DNA from: Treponema ruminis
GTDB taxonomy: Bacteria > Spirochaetota > Spirochaetia > Treponematales > Treponemataceae
Direction: 5' to 3'
Assembly (NCBI GenBank): GCA_017161305.1
Contig: CP031518.1
Location: 1,674,001-1,738,000, forward strand
Length of the DNA: 64,000 nt
Part shown: positions 1-8,240 of the stretch, piece by piece
Layout of the letters: each line of letters begins with the position of its first letter
How positions within the stretch are numbered: position 1 is the stretch's first letter
Program-made: the position numbers and the translations under genes
Notes under the pieces: generated by a model
Databases searched by the model: none
Told to the model about the DNA's origin: nothing
The model's input: only the letters and a program-made list of their open reading frames with translations

Positions 1-918
1 AAGCCTGCTCAAGAAAACCATTGTATAGCTTTTACCGCAGCCAGTAGCACCAAAGTAAATACCGCCTTTACCATTTCCGTTTGGACGGATTGCAGAACCA
101 ATACTTTTATACAAAGATTCAGCTGCAAAAAACTGAGGATAACGACAAACAATCTTTGTTTCTTTATCGCTGGAATCAGGAAAGTAAACAAAGTCTTTTA
201 TAACTTTTACAAGCCTGTCTTTACGGAAAAGACCTTTTACCATTGTAATAAGAGAAGAGATTCCATCAACTTTTTTGTCTGTACTTTTAATCTTACGCCA
301 TGCATAAAAATATTCGTAAGGGCTAAAGAGCGAACCAATCTTATTATTTACCCCGTCGCTGATTACAACAAAAGCATTGTATTTGAAAAGCTCAGGAATA
401 TCGCGGCGATAGCGGATTGTAAGCTGTTTATAAGCATCTTCAATTGTTGTGTTTTCTTTGATTGCCGACTTAAACTCAAGGACAACAAGAGGAAGGCCGT
501 TTACATAAATAATTCCGTCTGGAATACGAAGCTGTTCCCGCCCCTGAATCTCAACCTGATTTACAATTTCAAAAAAATTTCGTTCTGGTTCTTCAAAATC
601 AATCAGCTGAATAAAAAGGTCTTTTTGGCTTTTGTCTTCCCGGCGGAAGGTAAAGCCGTTGCAGATTAAATCCAGCATCCGCTTGTTTGCATCATAATCA
701 GAGCCGCTTATGTTTTTGAGCTGAATAATAATGGAAGAGATTTCACTTTCAGACAGAAAATCTGCAGCATATCTATGGCGCAAAAATGTCGCAAGCAATT
801 CAGGCAGAAGAACATCAGTCTTTTCACGGTGAATATCCTGCCCGGTCTGGTGAGTATATCCTTCGTTTTCAAAGAGCTCCATTACTGAAAGTTCAAGACT
901 GTGTTCGGTGAATTGCAT
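1..918 (-). CDS. hsdR: Type I restriction enzyme R subunit HsdR, N-terminal part
   Basis: The motor and nuclease subunit of a type I restriction-modification enzyme; it cuts DNA after ATP-driven translocation when the HsdM/HsdS complex finds an unmethylated site. The 306 visible residues include the nuclease motif (PDGIIYVNG followed by VVLEFKS, about residues 138-155), which supplies the D...ExK metal-binding residues. Near the window edge is a Walker A box, GATGCGKSYT, that opens the helicase part. The gene runs off the left edge, so the helicase and C-terminal domains are not visible. ATG at 918 lies 4 nt after the stop of the upstream Fic gene, with an AGTGGAGGAG-like ribosome site in that gene's end. 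It is last in the hsdM-led operon. Confidence 0.93.
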   Translation of the reverse strand, partial: MQFTEHSLELSVMELFENEGYTHQTGQDIHREKTDVLLPELLATFLRHRYAADFLSESEISSIIIQLKNISGSDYDANKRMLDLICNGFTFRREDKSQKDLFIQLIDFEEPERNFFEIVNQVEIQGREQLRIPDGIIYVNGLPLVVLEFKSAIKENTTIEDAYKQLTIRYRRDIPELFKYNAFVVISDGVNNKIGSLFSPYEYFYAWRKIKSTDKKVDGISSLITMVKGLFRKDRLVKVIKDFVYFPDSSDKETKIVCRYPQFFAAESLYKSIGSAIRPNGNGKGGIYFGATGCGKSYTMVFLSRL

Positions 919-922
919 GATT

Positions 923-1801
923 TTACTCCTCCACTTCCTCATAATAATATGAATAATCAATGCCTTTCATAAACATTTCGCGGTCATCAATTTTATCGGT
1001 CAAAGCGGTTTTTAAAAGGTCACGAATCTTTGTACTGTCAGAATGACTTTCCATCATAGCCTGTAAATATTCATTCTTGCCAATTTTACTCCAGTCTACG
1101 CACTTTTTAAGGCGTTTTTTCAAAATCAAATCAAGCCATATTCGAGTGCTGCGACCATTTCCTTCCATAAAAGGATGAGCCACATTCATTTCTACATATT
1201 TATCTACAATTTCATCAAAAGAGTTTTCGCTCATATTGTCTATATTCGCCAATGCCTCATTCAGATACTGAGCAACGCAAAAAGTAAAATCCCCTTTGCT
1301 TATAGTTTTTGTTCTTATTTTTCCTGCAAAATCATAAAGACCGCCAAAAATATACGCATGAATCTGTTGTAAAGCCTTTGTAGTTCCAACATCTTCATCC
1401 GAAACCAAATCACTATTTAAAAATGTATAGGCTTTTTTCTTGCTTTGTCCGTCAATCGTGTTGTCGCTGTAATTGAACCAATCAAGAAATTTGACGGCAT
1501 TGTTATTAGGAAAATGCTTTGCAAGAATCTGAACACAGTCATAATCAAGGGCATCTGCCGCACGCTTTTTACCGTCTGGAGCTGTAAATTTGAAGTCGTG
1601 AGTGATACTCACGAGTTGAACTCCTTCTGAGCTAAATTTCTTTTTTAGCCATCGCCAGTAGTTTCCAGCCTTTACATAATCTTCTTCATTGTTTATTGCC
1701 CTTATAATATCAATCGCAGAAAACCACCATTTAGAATTCTCCTCATCCCAAACAGCGCGAACTTCCCTGTCATTAAAAAAGCGAATAGAAATCTTGCTCA
1801 T
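923..1801 (-). CDS. Fusion of a Bro-N-like domain to a Fic domain
   Basis: The 292-residue protein has two parts. Residues about 1-115 resemble the Bro-N / phage antirepressor domain (VRAVWDE, WWFSAIDII) and match the start of the separate Bro-N protein at 4369-5235. Residues about 120-260 are a Fic domain with the full active-site motif HPFMEGNGRSTR at 209-220; known Fic enzymes transfer AMP or another nucleotide to a target hydroxyl. I see no clear N-terminal inhibitory (S/T)xxxE(G/N) helix. It sits between an unknown gene pair and hsdR. Fic and Bro-N genes are common passengers in type I loci, but their target here is unknown. A toxin or regulatory role is inference. Confidence 0.82.
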   Translation of the reverse strand: MSKISIRFFNDREVRAVWDEENSKWWFSAIDIIRAINNEEDYVKAGNYWRWLKKKFSSEGVQLVSITHDFKFTAPDGKKRAADALDYDCVQILAKHFPNNNAVKFLDWFNYSDNTIDGQSKKKAYTFLNSDLVSDEDVGTTKALQQIHAYIFGGLYDFAGKIRTKTISKGDFTFCVAQYLNEALANIDNMSENSFDEIVDKYVEMNVAHPFMEGNGRSTRIWLDLILKKRLKKCVDWSKIGKNEYLQAMMESHSDSTKIRDLLKTALTDKIDDREMFMKGIDYSYYYEEVEE

Positions 1802-1823
1802 CGGTTGAACCTCCTTCTTACAA

Positions 1824-1905
1824 GAGGGGAAAGCCTTCCCCTCGCTCCAGCCCGCACAGCGATCTTACGCTACCCCTTCTAGCGGGGATACCCCGCAACG
1901 CCCCC
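1824..1905 (+). repeat. GC-rich dispersed intergenic repeat, copy A
   Basis: A GC-rich block in an AT-rich gap. It has a GGGGAAAGCCTTCCCC hairpin, then CTCGCTCC, then a CGCTACCCCTTCTAGCGGGG-like palindrome, and ends CCCCGCAACGCCCCC. The same parts in the same order occur at 12796-12891, so this is a dispersed repeat rather than a local terminator. No coding capacity was recognised. Confidence 0.7.
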
Positions 1906-1958
1906 ACCGACATCAATAAAAATCTAACATCAAAATATTTATTTTAAGAAAAATAAAT

Positions 1959-2453
1959 CTACTTCTTTATTATTGAATCCTGTATTTTATCTATTTCTTT
2001 ATCCATCTTTTCTATTGATTTTTGTATGAACTCTATATCTTTTGCCTGTTCTGCATTTTGAACTTGCATATTATTAACTGTCGCAGAAGTAGAAGATAAA
2101 TCCTCTTTAAGTTCGGAAACTGTTTCTTTTATATTTGATATATCTCGTGAATGTTCTCCACTTTCTCTATTTAGATTTATAGTAAGCAATGAAAAAATGC
2201 CAATAACAATTGCACTTATTATAGTTGCAACGATTCCAGCAACATGCTCCTTACAAAAATCTCCAACTTTGCTAGTAAATGGAGCTTTTTGAACAGTATC
2301 ATCATTTGGATTATCAAGAATTCTTGTTGAATCAGATTTATCAAAATCTAAACTTTCATTAGTTGTCTCTTCATATTCTGAACGAGCTACCGATCTTTGA
2401 TAAAAATCTCTTTGTGGTTTAGATTTTCCTGAATGTGAATTTCTATCAGACAC
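1959..2453 (-). CDS. Single-pass membrane protein with a coiled coil, unknown function
   Basis: I do not recognise this 164-residue protein. It has a charged, Ser/Asp-rich N-terminal part (1-60), one hydrophobic segment at about 71-91 (AGIVATIISAIVIGIFSLL), and a C-terminal heptad-like coiled coil to the end. The start is GTG at 2453, inside the end of the upstream gene, with GGAGAT 8 nt before it. The 8-bp overlap points to coupled translation, so the two proteins probably work together. The local DNA is visibly more AT-rich than the hsdM region. A small membrane protein paired with a soluble one inside a restriction island recalls sensor/effector pairs in phage defence; that is inference only. 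Confidence 0.7.
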   Translation of the reverse strand: MSDRNSHSGKSKPQRDFYQRSVARSEYEETTNESLDFDKSDSTRILDNPNDDTVQKAPFTSKVGDFCKEHVAGIVATIISAIVIGIFSLLTINLNRESGEHSRDISNIKETVSELKEDLSSTSATVNNMQVQNAEQAKDIEFIQKSIEKMDKEIDKIQDSIIKK

Positions 2454-3171
2454 TTTTTATATCTCCATATGTATTATTCAAAAATCCAATAATATGGTTA
2501 TTAATATATTTTTCAGCATTATCGATAAAACTATTATATTCTATCTGACTAGCTTTCTCTAACATAGGAGAATAATAATGCTGATAGTCTATAGATAAAA
2601 ACAATTCATCAATATTATTCTTTTTTATTATATTGACAATAACATTGTCATAATCATTTACATTTTCTTTTACTAATGATGTAATTATTGGAATTCGTTT
2701 TGAAAACTGTAAATTAATATCATTAACTTCTGAAAATCCTCGCCCTACCGTTCCAGAAACAAATTTTTCAATTATGTCTTTATCTTTTAATATATACCTA
2801 TTTACAAATCCTAATCTATCAATATGTCCTATTGAATAATCACGCATTATTGTTTTTAAAATAGTATTATTAAAAGCATCAACACCATCCTTAAATGGTA
2901 GAGTCTCTAAATTTTGAATATCTAATACAAAATTAGAGGTATTGATTGTTAATTTGTTTTGAGCTCCATTTTTATTATCAAAACTCCAAAGAACATCCTC
3001 CTCTCTATTTGTATGCTGAATATATGGAAAAACTTTTGCCTTAAATTTTGAATTTTTCGATTGCAAAATATTATCTACAATTGCTCCTAAATTATCTGCT
3101 ATTGTAAAAGTTTTCCTGTAACGAATTCCTACAACATATCCGACTTTACTTGATTCAAGTTCTGTAATCAT
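2446..3171 (-). CDS. Unrecognised soluble protein, possibly TIGR04255-like
   Basis: A 241-residue protein with no signal peptide or membrane segment. It has faint similarity in layout to the sporadically distributed TIGR04255 family: an N-terminal strand-rich part, a central IDRLGFVNRYIL segment recalling that family's RiGLRYiN motif, and a C-terminal helix pair. I hold this loosely. It follows hsdS by 42 nt and overlaps the membrane coiled-coil gene by 8 bp. The AT-rich DNA suggests later insertion into the restriction operon. No catalytic motif was seen. Confidence 0.65.
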   Translation of the reverse strand: MITELESSKVGYVVGIRYRKTFTIADNLGAIVDNILQSKNSKFKAKVFPYIQHTNREEDVLWSFDNKNGAQNKLTINTSNFVLDIQNLETLPFKDGVDAFNNTILKTIMRDYSIGHIDRLGFVNRYILKDKDIIEKFVSGTVGRGFSEVNDINLQFSKRIPIITSLVKENVNDYDNVIVNIIKKNNIDELFLSIDYQHYYSPMLEKASQIEYNSFIDNAEKYINNHIIGFLNNTYGDIKSV

Positions 3172-3213
3172 TTTATACCTCGTTTAAAATATAATAATTT
3201 CTTGTTAATTTTT

Positions 3214-4368
3214 CTACATTCCAGTTATACGAGAAATTACCAACTGCTTTAATTCTTGCAGTTTAGCAATTTCATTAAAATTTGTCGTAATAGATTCATA
3301 TATTATTTTAAATTGTTGATTCAGCATTGAACAGTTTTCTTTATTTGGAATCCTAAATATCATTTTCTCCAAATCACGAACTGGTAATTGTGGTTGTGCA
3401 GAGCCACTTCTAAATCGCTCAATTTCTTTTTTCATAAATATGCTACGTAATAAAGCATAAAGAACAAAAACTGAAATTTTATTTTCATTTGGACGAATAA
3501 TTAACATTCCTGAATTTATTCTAACATTTTTATATTGTATCATCTCTGTATAAAGTGCAACATTACCAACCGTACCTCGTGAAGTTAAAACAATATCATT
3601 ATATGACAAATGACCTTTCCTTAAAGATTTATCCTTTTCTTCCGTTATAAATTGACATTTATCGAAATTGAAACCTTTTTCAGTTACATTTGATGCATTA
3701 AGAAAAAGACAATACTCGTCATCATAAAAATCTGAAAGAGTCGGATAATTTGAACCTCTGTCACCATCTATAAATTTTGCTATTTCACCTAATGTAATCT
3801 CTGTATTTTCATTATTACACGATTTCTCAAATAAACATTGTGCCGTCTTTTCCAGATTTTCATTTATCTTCTGCTTAAGCTGGATGCGTTTTGTGATGGC
3901 GTTGTAGGTGTTTACGATTTTTTCTTGTTCTTTTAGGTCGGGAACTGGAAGTTTCATATCACAAAAATCTTCCCATGGCATACTTCCGCGAACACCACCT
4001 ACTGCAATATATGAGGCTTCTCTATCAAACTCAGTTCGCATAAACCACATTGCAAGATAATCTGGTAAAACTTCGTTTGTATTTTTTATTCTAAAAATAT
4101 AATAAGCAGGTGACATTATTGCTTCATCATAATCCTTAAGACAAGCAATTGGGATTTTGCCATCACGACTCACCTGCATAAGAGAACATGCAAAATCATT
4201 TTTTCTGATTACTTGATACTTTGTAAGATCTGTTCCGATTGTATTAGCTACAGATTTGATAAAACATTTATCAATACTAACTCCAATCAAATTCTGAACT
4301 TTACCATCTTTATTTCGTTCATCAATGAGTTCTACAATTTCTCCAAGCTTTTTATAATTCGCACTCAT
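3214..4368 (-). CDS. hsdS: Type I restriction-modification specificity subunit HsdS
   Basis: The DNA-recognition subunit that fixes the target sequence of the HsdM methylase and HsdR nuclease. The 384 residues show two target-recognition halves. The first ends in a helical spacer at about 155-190 (KEQEKIVNTYNAITKRIQLK); the second has GSAQPQLPVRDLEK, a typical HsdS motif, and ends in a helix with ELKQLVISRI. Length is normal for the family. ATG at 4368 directly abuts the TAG of the Bro-N gene (TAGATG), so translation is probably coupled. No inverted second hsdS copy is visible, so there is no sign here of a phase-variable shufflon. Confidence 0.93.
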   Translation of the reverse strand: MSANYKKLGEIVELIDERNKDGKVQNLIGVSIDKCFIKSVANTIGTDLTKYQVIRKNDFACSLMQVSRDGKIPIACLKDYDEAIMSPAYYIFRIKNTNEVLPDYLAMWFMRTEFDREASYIAVGGVRGSMPWEDFCDMKLPVPDLKEQEKIVNTYNAITKRIQLKQKINENLEKTAQCLFEKSCNNENTEITLGEIAKFIDGDRGSNYPTLSDFYDDEYCLFLNASNVTEKGFNFDKCQFITEEKDKSLRKGHLSYNDIVLTSRGTVGNVALYTEMIQYKNVRINSGMLIIRPNENKISVFVLYALLRSIFMKKEIERFRSGSAQPQLPVRDLEKMIFRIPNKENCSMLNQQFKIIYESITTNFNEIAKLQELKQLVISRITGM

Positions 4369-5235
4369 CTACTTTTCTTCCTCATCTTCCAAAAAGACAG
4401 AAGCTTTTGTATCTTCTGTAAGCCCGATGCCGTCTCTTGCATTGAGTGGCGTAACGACTTTCTTTCCTGTTTTCAACTCAAGTTCAATGCGAGCATTTTT
4501 GGCGATGCTTGCACCGTCTACAGCATTATTTACATGGTCACTAAAATTTTTAGGGTCGTTGGATTCAGAGATTTCTTTTGTGGAAAGCTCTGCCAGCATA
4601 TTCAAAACAAGTTCCTTGTTTGTCATGTTATCGCGCAAGTTCTCTTTTTTAAGACCTTTGTATTCCTTGTACTCTTTTGCAGTTTTGCCTGCCCATGTTT
4701 TATAGATTATGTCCGTAAGTGTCGCAAACTGAACGCCTTCTTTTAAGCCGTGCTTTTTCCATTCGTCAGTAAGGTCTTTGCGGATTTCTATAGATTTGAG
4801 CCGCTGGTTTATCCAATTTTCCGAGTATCCCAAGGCCCTGTATTCTGTCAAAGCCCGCTGAATTCCCTGCTCTGGGTCCTGCATTTCATCAAGTCGTTCT
4901 TTTGCAACCTGGGCCATCCAGAGTTTAAATGGCTCGGCCTTTGGAGAAGGAATTGATTGAATCAGGCGGAAAAGCTGCTCGGTATTCATGCAGTCGGTCT
5001 TGTACATTTTTCCGTCGGAAGATGGCATTTTCAGTTGACTACAATTTGTAGTCAACTCACTTCCTTCTGCTTTAAGACGAGTTTTTAATACACTCCAGTA
5101 TTTTCGTGGATTCGGACTTTCCGTCAAAACGGCAACTACATCCACAACCGAAAAATACCATTCTTCGCTTTCTTTATCCCAAAGGGTGCGGACTTTTTTG
5201 TCTTCAAATAGTTTTATCTGTGTGTTTTCTGTCAT
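4369..5235 (-). CDS. Bro-N domain protein (phage antirepressor / DinD-like)
   Basis: A 288-residue protein with an N-terminal Bro-N-like domain (KKVRTLWDKES, WYFSVVDVVAVL; about 8-115). The C-terminal part carries GLKKENLRDNMTNKELVLNML and LELKTGKKVVTPLNA, found in proteins often annotated as antirepressor or damage-inducible protein D. Bro-N domains of phages and viruses bind DNA. It overlaps the fic gene by 4 bp and abuts hsdS, so it belongs to the restriction operon. A role as a regulator of the locus is plausible but unproven. The N-terminus is clearly related to that of the Bro-N/Fic fusion at 923-1801. Confidence 0.85.
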   Translation of the reverse strand: MTENTQIKLFEDKKVRTLWDKESEEWYFSVVDVVAVLTESPNPRKYWSVLKTRLKAEGSELTTNCSQLKMPSSDGKMYKTDCMNTEQLFRLIQSIPSPKAEPFKLWMAQVAKERLDEMQDPEQGIQRALTEYRALGYSENWINQRLKSIEIRKDLTDEWKKHGLKEGVQFATLTDIIYKTWAGKTAKEYKEYKGLKKENLRDNMTNKELVLNMLAELSTKEISESNDPKNFSDHVNNAVDGASIAKNARIELELKTGKKVVTPLNARDGIGLTEDTKASVFLEDEEEK

Positions 5236-6347
5236 TCAATCACTTCCCAGTGGCCGTTTTTATCTGCGCCTACTCGTTTGAGTAAATTCATTTTTTCAAG
5301 TTTTCTAAGATTTACTCTGACTGTTTCTCGTGTCCGGTTTATCTTTTCTGCTAAATCATCATAGGTATAAGATGGGTTTTCTTTTAGAAAACTTATCAAC
5401 TTAGCTTGTACTTTATTTACAGGCAGATTTACAGGCAGGTTTTTATCATTTACAGGCAGATTTTGCACCGAACTTTTTTGATTATCTCCGAACTTTTCGA
5501 TGTATTCATCATAATCAATATGGGTAAAGCGTTTTTTGAGTTCGTTGTTTTCGCCAAGCAGGATATTTCTGAAAAACTTTTCCAGATATTCCGTATTCAT
5601 ATAAATGCCTTTCTGCATGTTTGTATAATTCGCGCGTACCAAGGCATTTCGGAAGTACCAGCTGTGTTTTTCAAAAGGTTCATTGTTCACATTAAAACCT
5701 AGCGAACGAAGATATTTGATTGTAAAAACGGCTGTTGTTCGTGTGTTCCCCTCTCCAAATGGATGAATCTGCCACATGTTCGCAACAAATCGTGTAATAT
5801 GCTTTACAGCATCTTCCTTTGACAATTTGGAATAGTCAAAGTTTTTTTCTGTTTCAAAATCATATTTCAGAGTTTCGTTAATAAGATCGGCATTGGCATA
5901 CAAAACTGTGTCACCATTCAAAACCCATTCTTTTTTTGTGATGTTGTAGTCACGAAATTTTCCGGCTTTTACTTTATAAAATACACCTTTGAATAAACGC
6001 TCGTGAATCGATAATAATTGATTAGGAGTAAAACTAAAAGATTTTTCAGAAAGCAGTTCTGTAATTCTAGTTGAGACTTTATCCGCTTCTTCTGTGTCAT
6101 CATCATCTTCAGTGCGGGATGTTTTTGATTCGTAATAAGAGTCTATAATTTTTTTTGCTTCTTCAATAGAAATCTCGCCTTCAATGTTCCGCTTTGCAGT
6201 TTCATACAAATAAGGAGACGGCGTAAGTCCATCAACCTGCTGCAAGCCAGTCGCAATTGACCATGCGATGCTTTTTTCTTTTTTATCAGGCTCGCCTTCG
6301 CGAATGTAGGATTCAAAATCTATTTCAAAAGGATTTTCTTTTTTCAC
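5232..6347 (-). CDS. Fic family protein with N-terminal antitoxin-like helix and C-terminal winged helix
   Basis: A 371-residue three-part protein. Residues about 25-75 resemble VbhA-type antitoxin helices (SIATGLQQVDGLTPS, then GEISIEEA), although a canonical (S/T)xxxE(G/N) inhibitory motif is not clear. Residues about 85-270 are the Fic domain with HPFGEGNTRT at 195-204, the GNTRT variant of HPFx(D/E)GN(G/K)R. Residues about 318-371 form a winged helix (YDDLAEKINRTRETVRVNL), suggesting DNA binding. A linker with three LPVN repeats joins the last two domains. The gene is 9 nt from hsdM and overlaps the Bro-N gene by 4 bp. The modified target is unknown. Confidence 0.87.
   Translation of the reverse strand: MKKENPFEIDFESYIREGEPDKKEKSIAWSIATGLQQVDGLTPSPYLYETAKRNIEGEISIEEAKKIIDSYYESKTSRTEDDDDTEEADKVSTRITELLSEKSFSFTPNQLLSIHERLFKGVFYKVKAGKFRDYNITKKEWVLNGDTVLYANADLINETLKYDFETEKNFDYSKLSKEDAVKHITRFVANMWQIHPFGEGNTRTTAVFTIKYLRSLGFNVNNEPFEKHSWYFRNALVRANYTNMQKGIYMNTEYLEKFFRNILLGENNELKKRFTHIDYDEYIEKFGDNQKSSVQNLPVNDKNLPVNLPVNKVQAKLISFLKENPSYTYDDLAEKINRTRETVRVNLRKLEKMNLLKRVGADKNGHWEVIE
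5415..5459 (+). repeat. Three 12-bp direct repeats inside the fic linker
   Basis: ATTTACAGGCAG occurs at 5415-5426, 5427-5438 and 5448-5459 with no mismatches. Each encodes Leu-Pro-Val-Asn on the minus strand, in the linker before the winged helix. Units of 12 bp keep the frame, so gain or loss would change linker length without stopping the protein. Confidence 0.85.
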
Positions 6348-6356
6348 TATTTGCTC

Positions 6357-7922
6357 CTACAGTTTAATCTCGTAGCCCAAATCTTTGAAAACACCAAGCA
6401 GTTCTTTTTTGCCTTCTTCTTCCTGTTTGAGAAGGTCTGTCAATTCTGATTGAAGAGCCTTCATTGCTGAATCATAGTCCTGTGTTTCATCGCGGTTTAC
6501 AAATTCAATGTAGCGGCTTGGAACAAGATTGTAGCCTTTTTCTACAATTTCCTTTTTATTTGCGCTGTAGCAGAATTCAGGAATGTCTATGTAAGTTTCG
6601 CTTGCTCCGGCCTGCTGCCATGCGTGGAAAGTTGATGTTACTTTGTCGCGGTCTTCCTGAGTAAGTTCGATATACTTCTTTTCAAAAGGACTTCCCATCT
6701 GGCGAAGATCCATAAAGAGAACTTCATCTTCACGGTTGCGGTAAGTTTTGATTTTTCCATTCTGTTCAACAGTTCGGCTCTTTTTGTTTTTGTTCAAAAT
6801 CCAAAGCGTTACGGAAATATCAGTTGTATAAAAAAGGTTTCTAGGAAGAATTACAATTGCTTCTACAAGATTGTTTTCTATGAGCTGCTTACGGATTTCT
6901 AATTCCTGTCCTTCACCGCTTAATGCTCCGTTTGCAAGAAGGAAGCCTGCGGTTCCGTTAGTGCTGAGTTTTGAAACCATGTGCAAAATCCAGCCGTAAT
7001 TTGCATTGCTTGTTGGAGGAACTGTATAGCCGTTCCAGCGGGCATCGTTTACAAACTCATTTTCTGCACGCCAGTCTTTCTGATTAAATGGTGGATTTGC
7101 CATAATGTAATCAGCTCGTAAATCTTTATGAAGATCGTTTGTAAAAGTGTTTGCAGCTTTCTCACCAAGGTCACAAGGAATACCACGGATTGCAAGATTC
7201 ATCTTTGCAAGCTTATAGGTTGTAGTTGTTCCTTCCTGACCATATACAGAAATGTCTTTTGAGTTTCCTGCATGATTTTCTACAAACTTAAGCGACTGAA
7301 CAAACATACCACCAGAGCCGCAACATGGGTCATAGATTTTTCCCTTGTAAGGTTCAATCATTTCTGCAATCAGATTTACTACAGATTTTGGTGTATAGAA
7401 TTCTCCCTTTCCTTTACCTTCCTGAAGAGCAAATTTTGTAAGGAAATATTCGTACACACGCCCCATAATGTCGTTTTCTTTGTCTGCATTTGTCTGAATA
7501 TTGTTGATTTCATCAAGCAGAGCCGCAAGTTTTGAAACATCAATTCCAAGTCTGGAATAATAGTTGTCAGGAAGCGCGCCTTTTAGAGACGGATTCTGTT
7601 TTTCTATTGTGTTTAATGCCGTGTCAATTTTAAGGGCAATATCATTCTGTTTTGCATTTTGCATGATGAACGACCAGCGGCTTTCTTCCGGCACAAAGAA
7701 AACATTCTTCATTGTGTAGAATGACTGAACATCGATATATTTTTTTTTGCCTTCATCCTTTAGTTCCTGACGGCGGGTATCAAATTTATCATTAACGAAT
7801 TTTAAGAAGATAAGACTTAATACAACGTGTTTATATTCTGCAGGTTCTACAGTACCGCGTAATTTATCACAAGCTCCCCAAAGAGCGTCTTCAAAGCTGA
7901 CCTGTTTTTTATTTTTTGCCAA
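6357..7922 (-). CDS. hsdM: Type I restriction-modification methylase subunit HsdM
   Basis: N6-adenine DNA methyltransferase subunit; it methylates host sites together with HsdS. The 521 residues comprise an N-terminal helical HsdM_N domain (about 8-150) and a catalytic domain with the SAM-binding motif DPCCGSGGMF (198-207) and the catalytic NPPF (276-279). Length is normal. The start is TTG at 7922, preceded by AAGGA at 8 nt; no ATG fits. It is the first gene of the leftward island operon, with a TATAAT-type -10 at 7943-7948 and a repeat array just upstream. Confidence 0.94.
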   Translation of the reverse strand: MAKNKKQVSFEDALWGACDKLRGTVEPAEYKHVVLSLIFLKFVNDKFDTRRQELKDEGKKKYIDVQSFYTMKNVFFVPEESRWSFIMQNAKQNDIALKIDTALNTIEKQNPSLKGALPDNYYSRLGIDVSKLAALLDEINNIQTNADKENDIMGRVYEYFLTKFALQEGKGKGEFYTPKSVVNLIAEMIEPYKGKIYDPCCGSGGMFVQSLKFVENHAGNSKDISVYGQEGTTTTYKLAKMNLAIRGIPCDLGEKAANTFTNDLHKDLRADYIMANPPFNQKDWRAENEFVNDARWNGYTVPPTSNANYGWILHMVSKLSTNGTAGFLLANGALSGEGQELEIRKQLIENNLVEAIVILPRNLFYTTDISVTLWILNKNKKSRTVEQNGKIKTYRNREDEVLFMDLRQMGSPFEKKYIELTQEDRDKVTSTFHAWQQAGASETYIDIPEFCYSANKKEIVEKGYNLVPSRYIEFVNRDETQDYDSAMKALQSELTDLLKQEEEGKKELLGVFKDLGYEIKL

Positions 7923-7942
7923 TTTTCAATTCCTTACACTCT

Positions 7943-7948
7943 ATTATA
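7943..7948 (-). promoter_or_regulatory. -10 element of the hsdM operon
   Basis: On the minus strand this reads TGGTATAAT, an extended -10 also seen before fliO and mcsA. At a 17-nt spacing the -35 position reads GTGAAA, a poor match that falls at the edge of the 23-bp repeat array. A weak -35 beside a repeated element suggests control by a DNA-binding protein. Confidence 0.6.
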
Positions 7949-7964
7949 CCACGACTTTCACAAA

Positions 7965-8101
7965 ATTTCACTCTCAAAACTTGCTTAGTTTCACTCGCGA
8001 AACTTGCATAGTTTTCCCCATGAAACCAGTAAAGTTTCACACATAAAACCTGTAAAGTTTTCCCCCAAAAACCAGCAAGTCTCCCCGTCCAAAACCAATA
8101 A
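7965..8101 (+). repeat. Array of six imperfect 23-bp palindromic units upstream of hsdM
   Basis: Units start at 7965, 7988, 8011, 8034, 8057 and 8079, giving spacings of 23, 23, 23, 23 and 22 nt. Most follow GTTT(C/T)..C...(A/G)AAAC plus a (T/C)(T/A)G-rich tail; the clearest is GTTTCACTCGCGAAAC at 7988. The GTTT and AAAC arms make each unit a small inverted repeat. Spacing is close to two helical turns, as expected for stacked protein binding sites on one DNA face. The remaining gap to 8344 holds two promoter-like boxes and a hairpin. The open reading frame across the array is judged not real. Confidence 0.75.
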
Positions 8102-8173
8102 GCTCCCATAACTGACTCTAACAAGCCCCATTTTGCAAGAATTTCCACCAACAGACTCACTAAACTACTAGTT

Positions 8174-8199
8174 TTGGGAGCGTTTTTTTCTGCTATCTT
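8174..8199 (+). promoter_or_regulatory. Promoter-like box, upstream copy of a duplicated element
   Basis: TTGGGA and TATCTT are separated by 14 nt containing T7CTGC. The same arrangement recurs 67 bp downstream. The spacer is shorter than the usual 16-18 nt, so activity is uncertain. It points towards the HU-like gene. Confidence 0.35.
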
Positions 8200-8240
8200 G
8201 ATTTATGTCAGCAGGGAGATTTGTAGACAAACTTCTACAT

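Noticed and set aside
9..191. 60-codon minus-strand frame at the left edge
   Set aside because: The HsdR frame, with nuclease and Walker A motifs, covers the same DNA in another frame.
3214..4368. Phase-variable hsdS shufflon
   Set aside because: No second hsdS fragment, inverted repeats or recombinase gene is visible nearby.
7909..8160. 83-codon minus-strand frame over the 23-bp array
   Set aside because: It is made of the repeat units, overlaps the hsdM start, has no ribosome site, and its amino-acid pattern only reflects the repeats.
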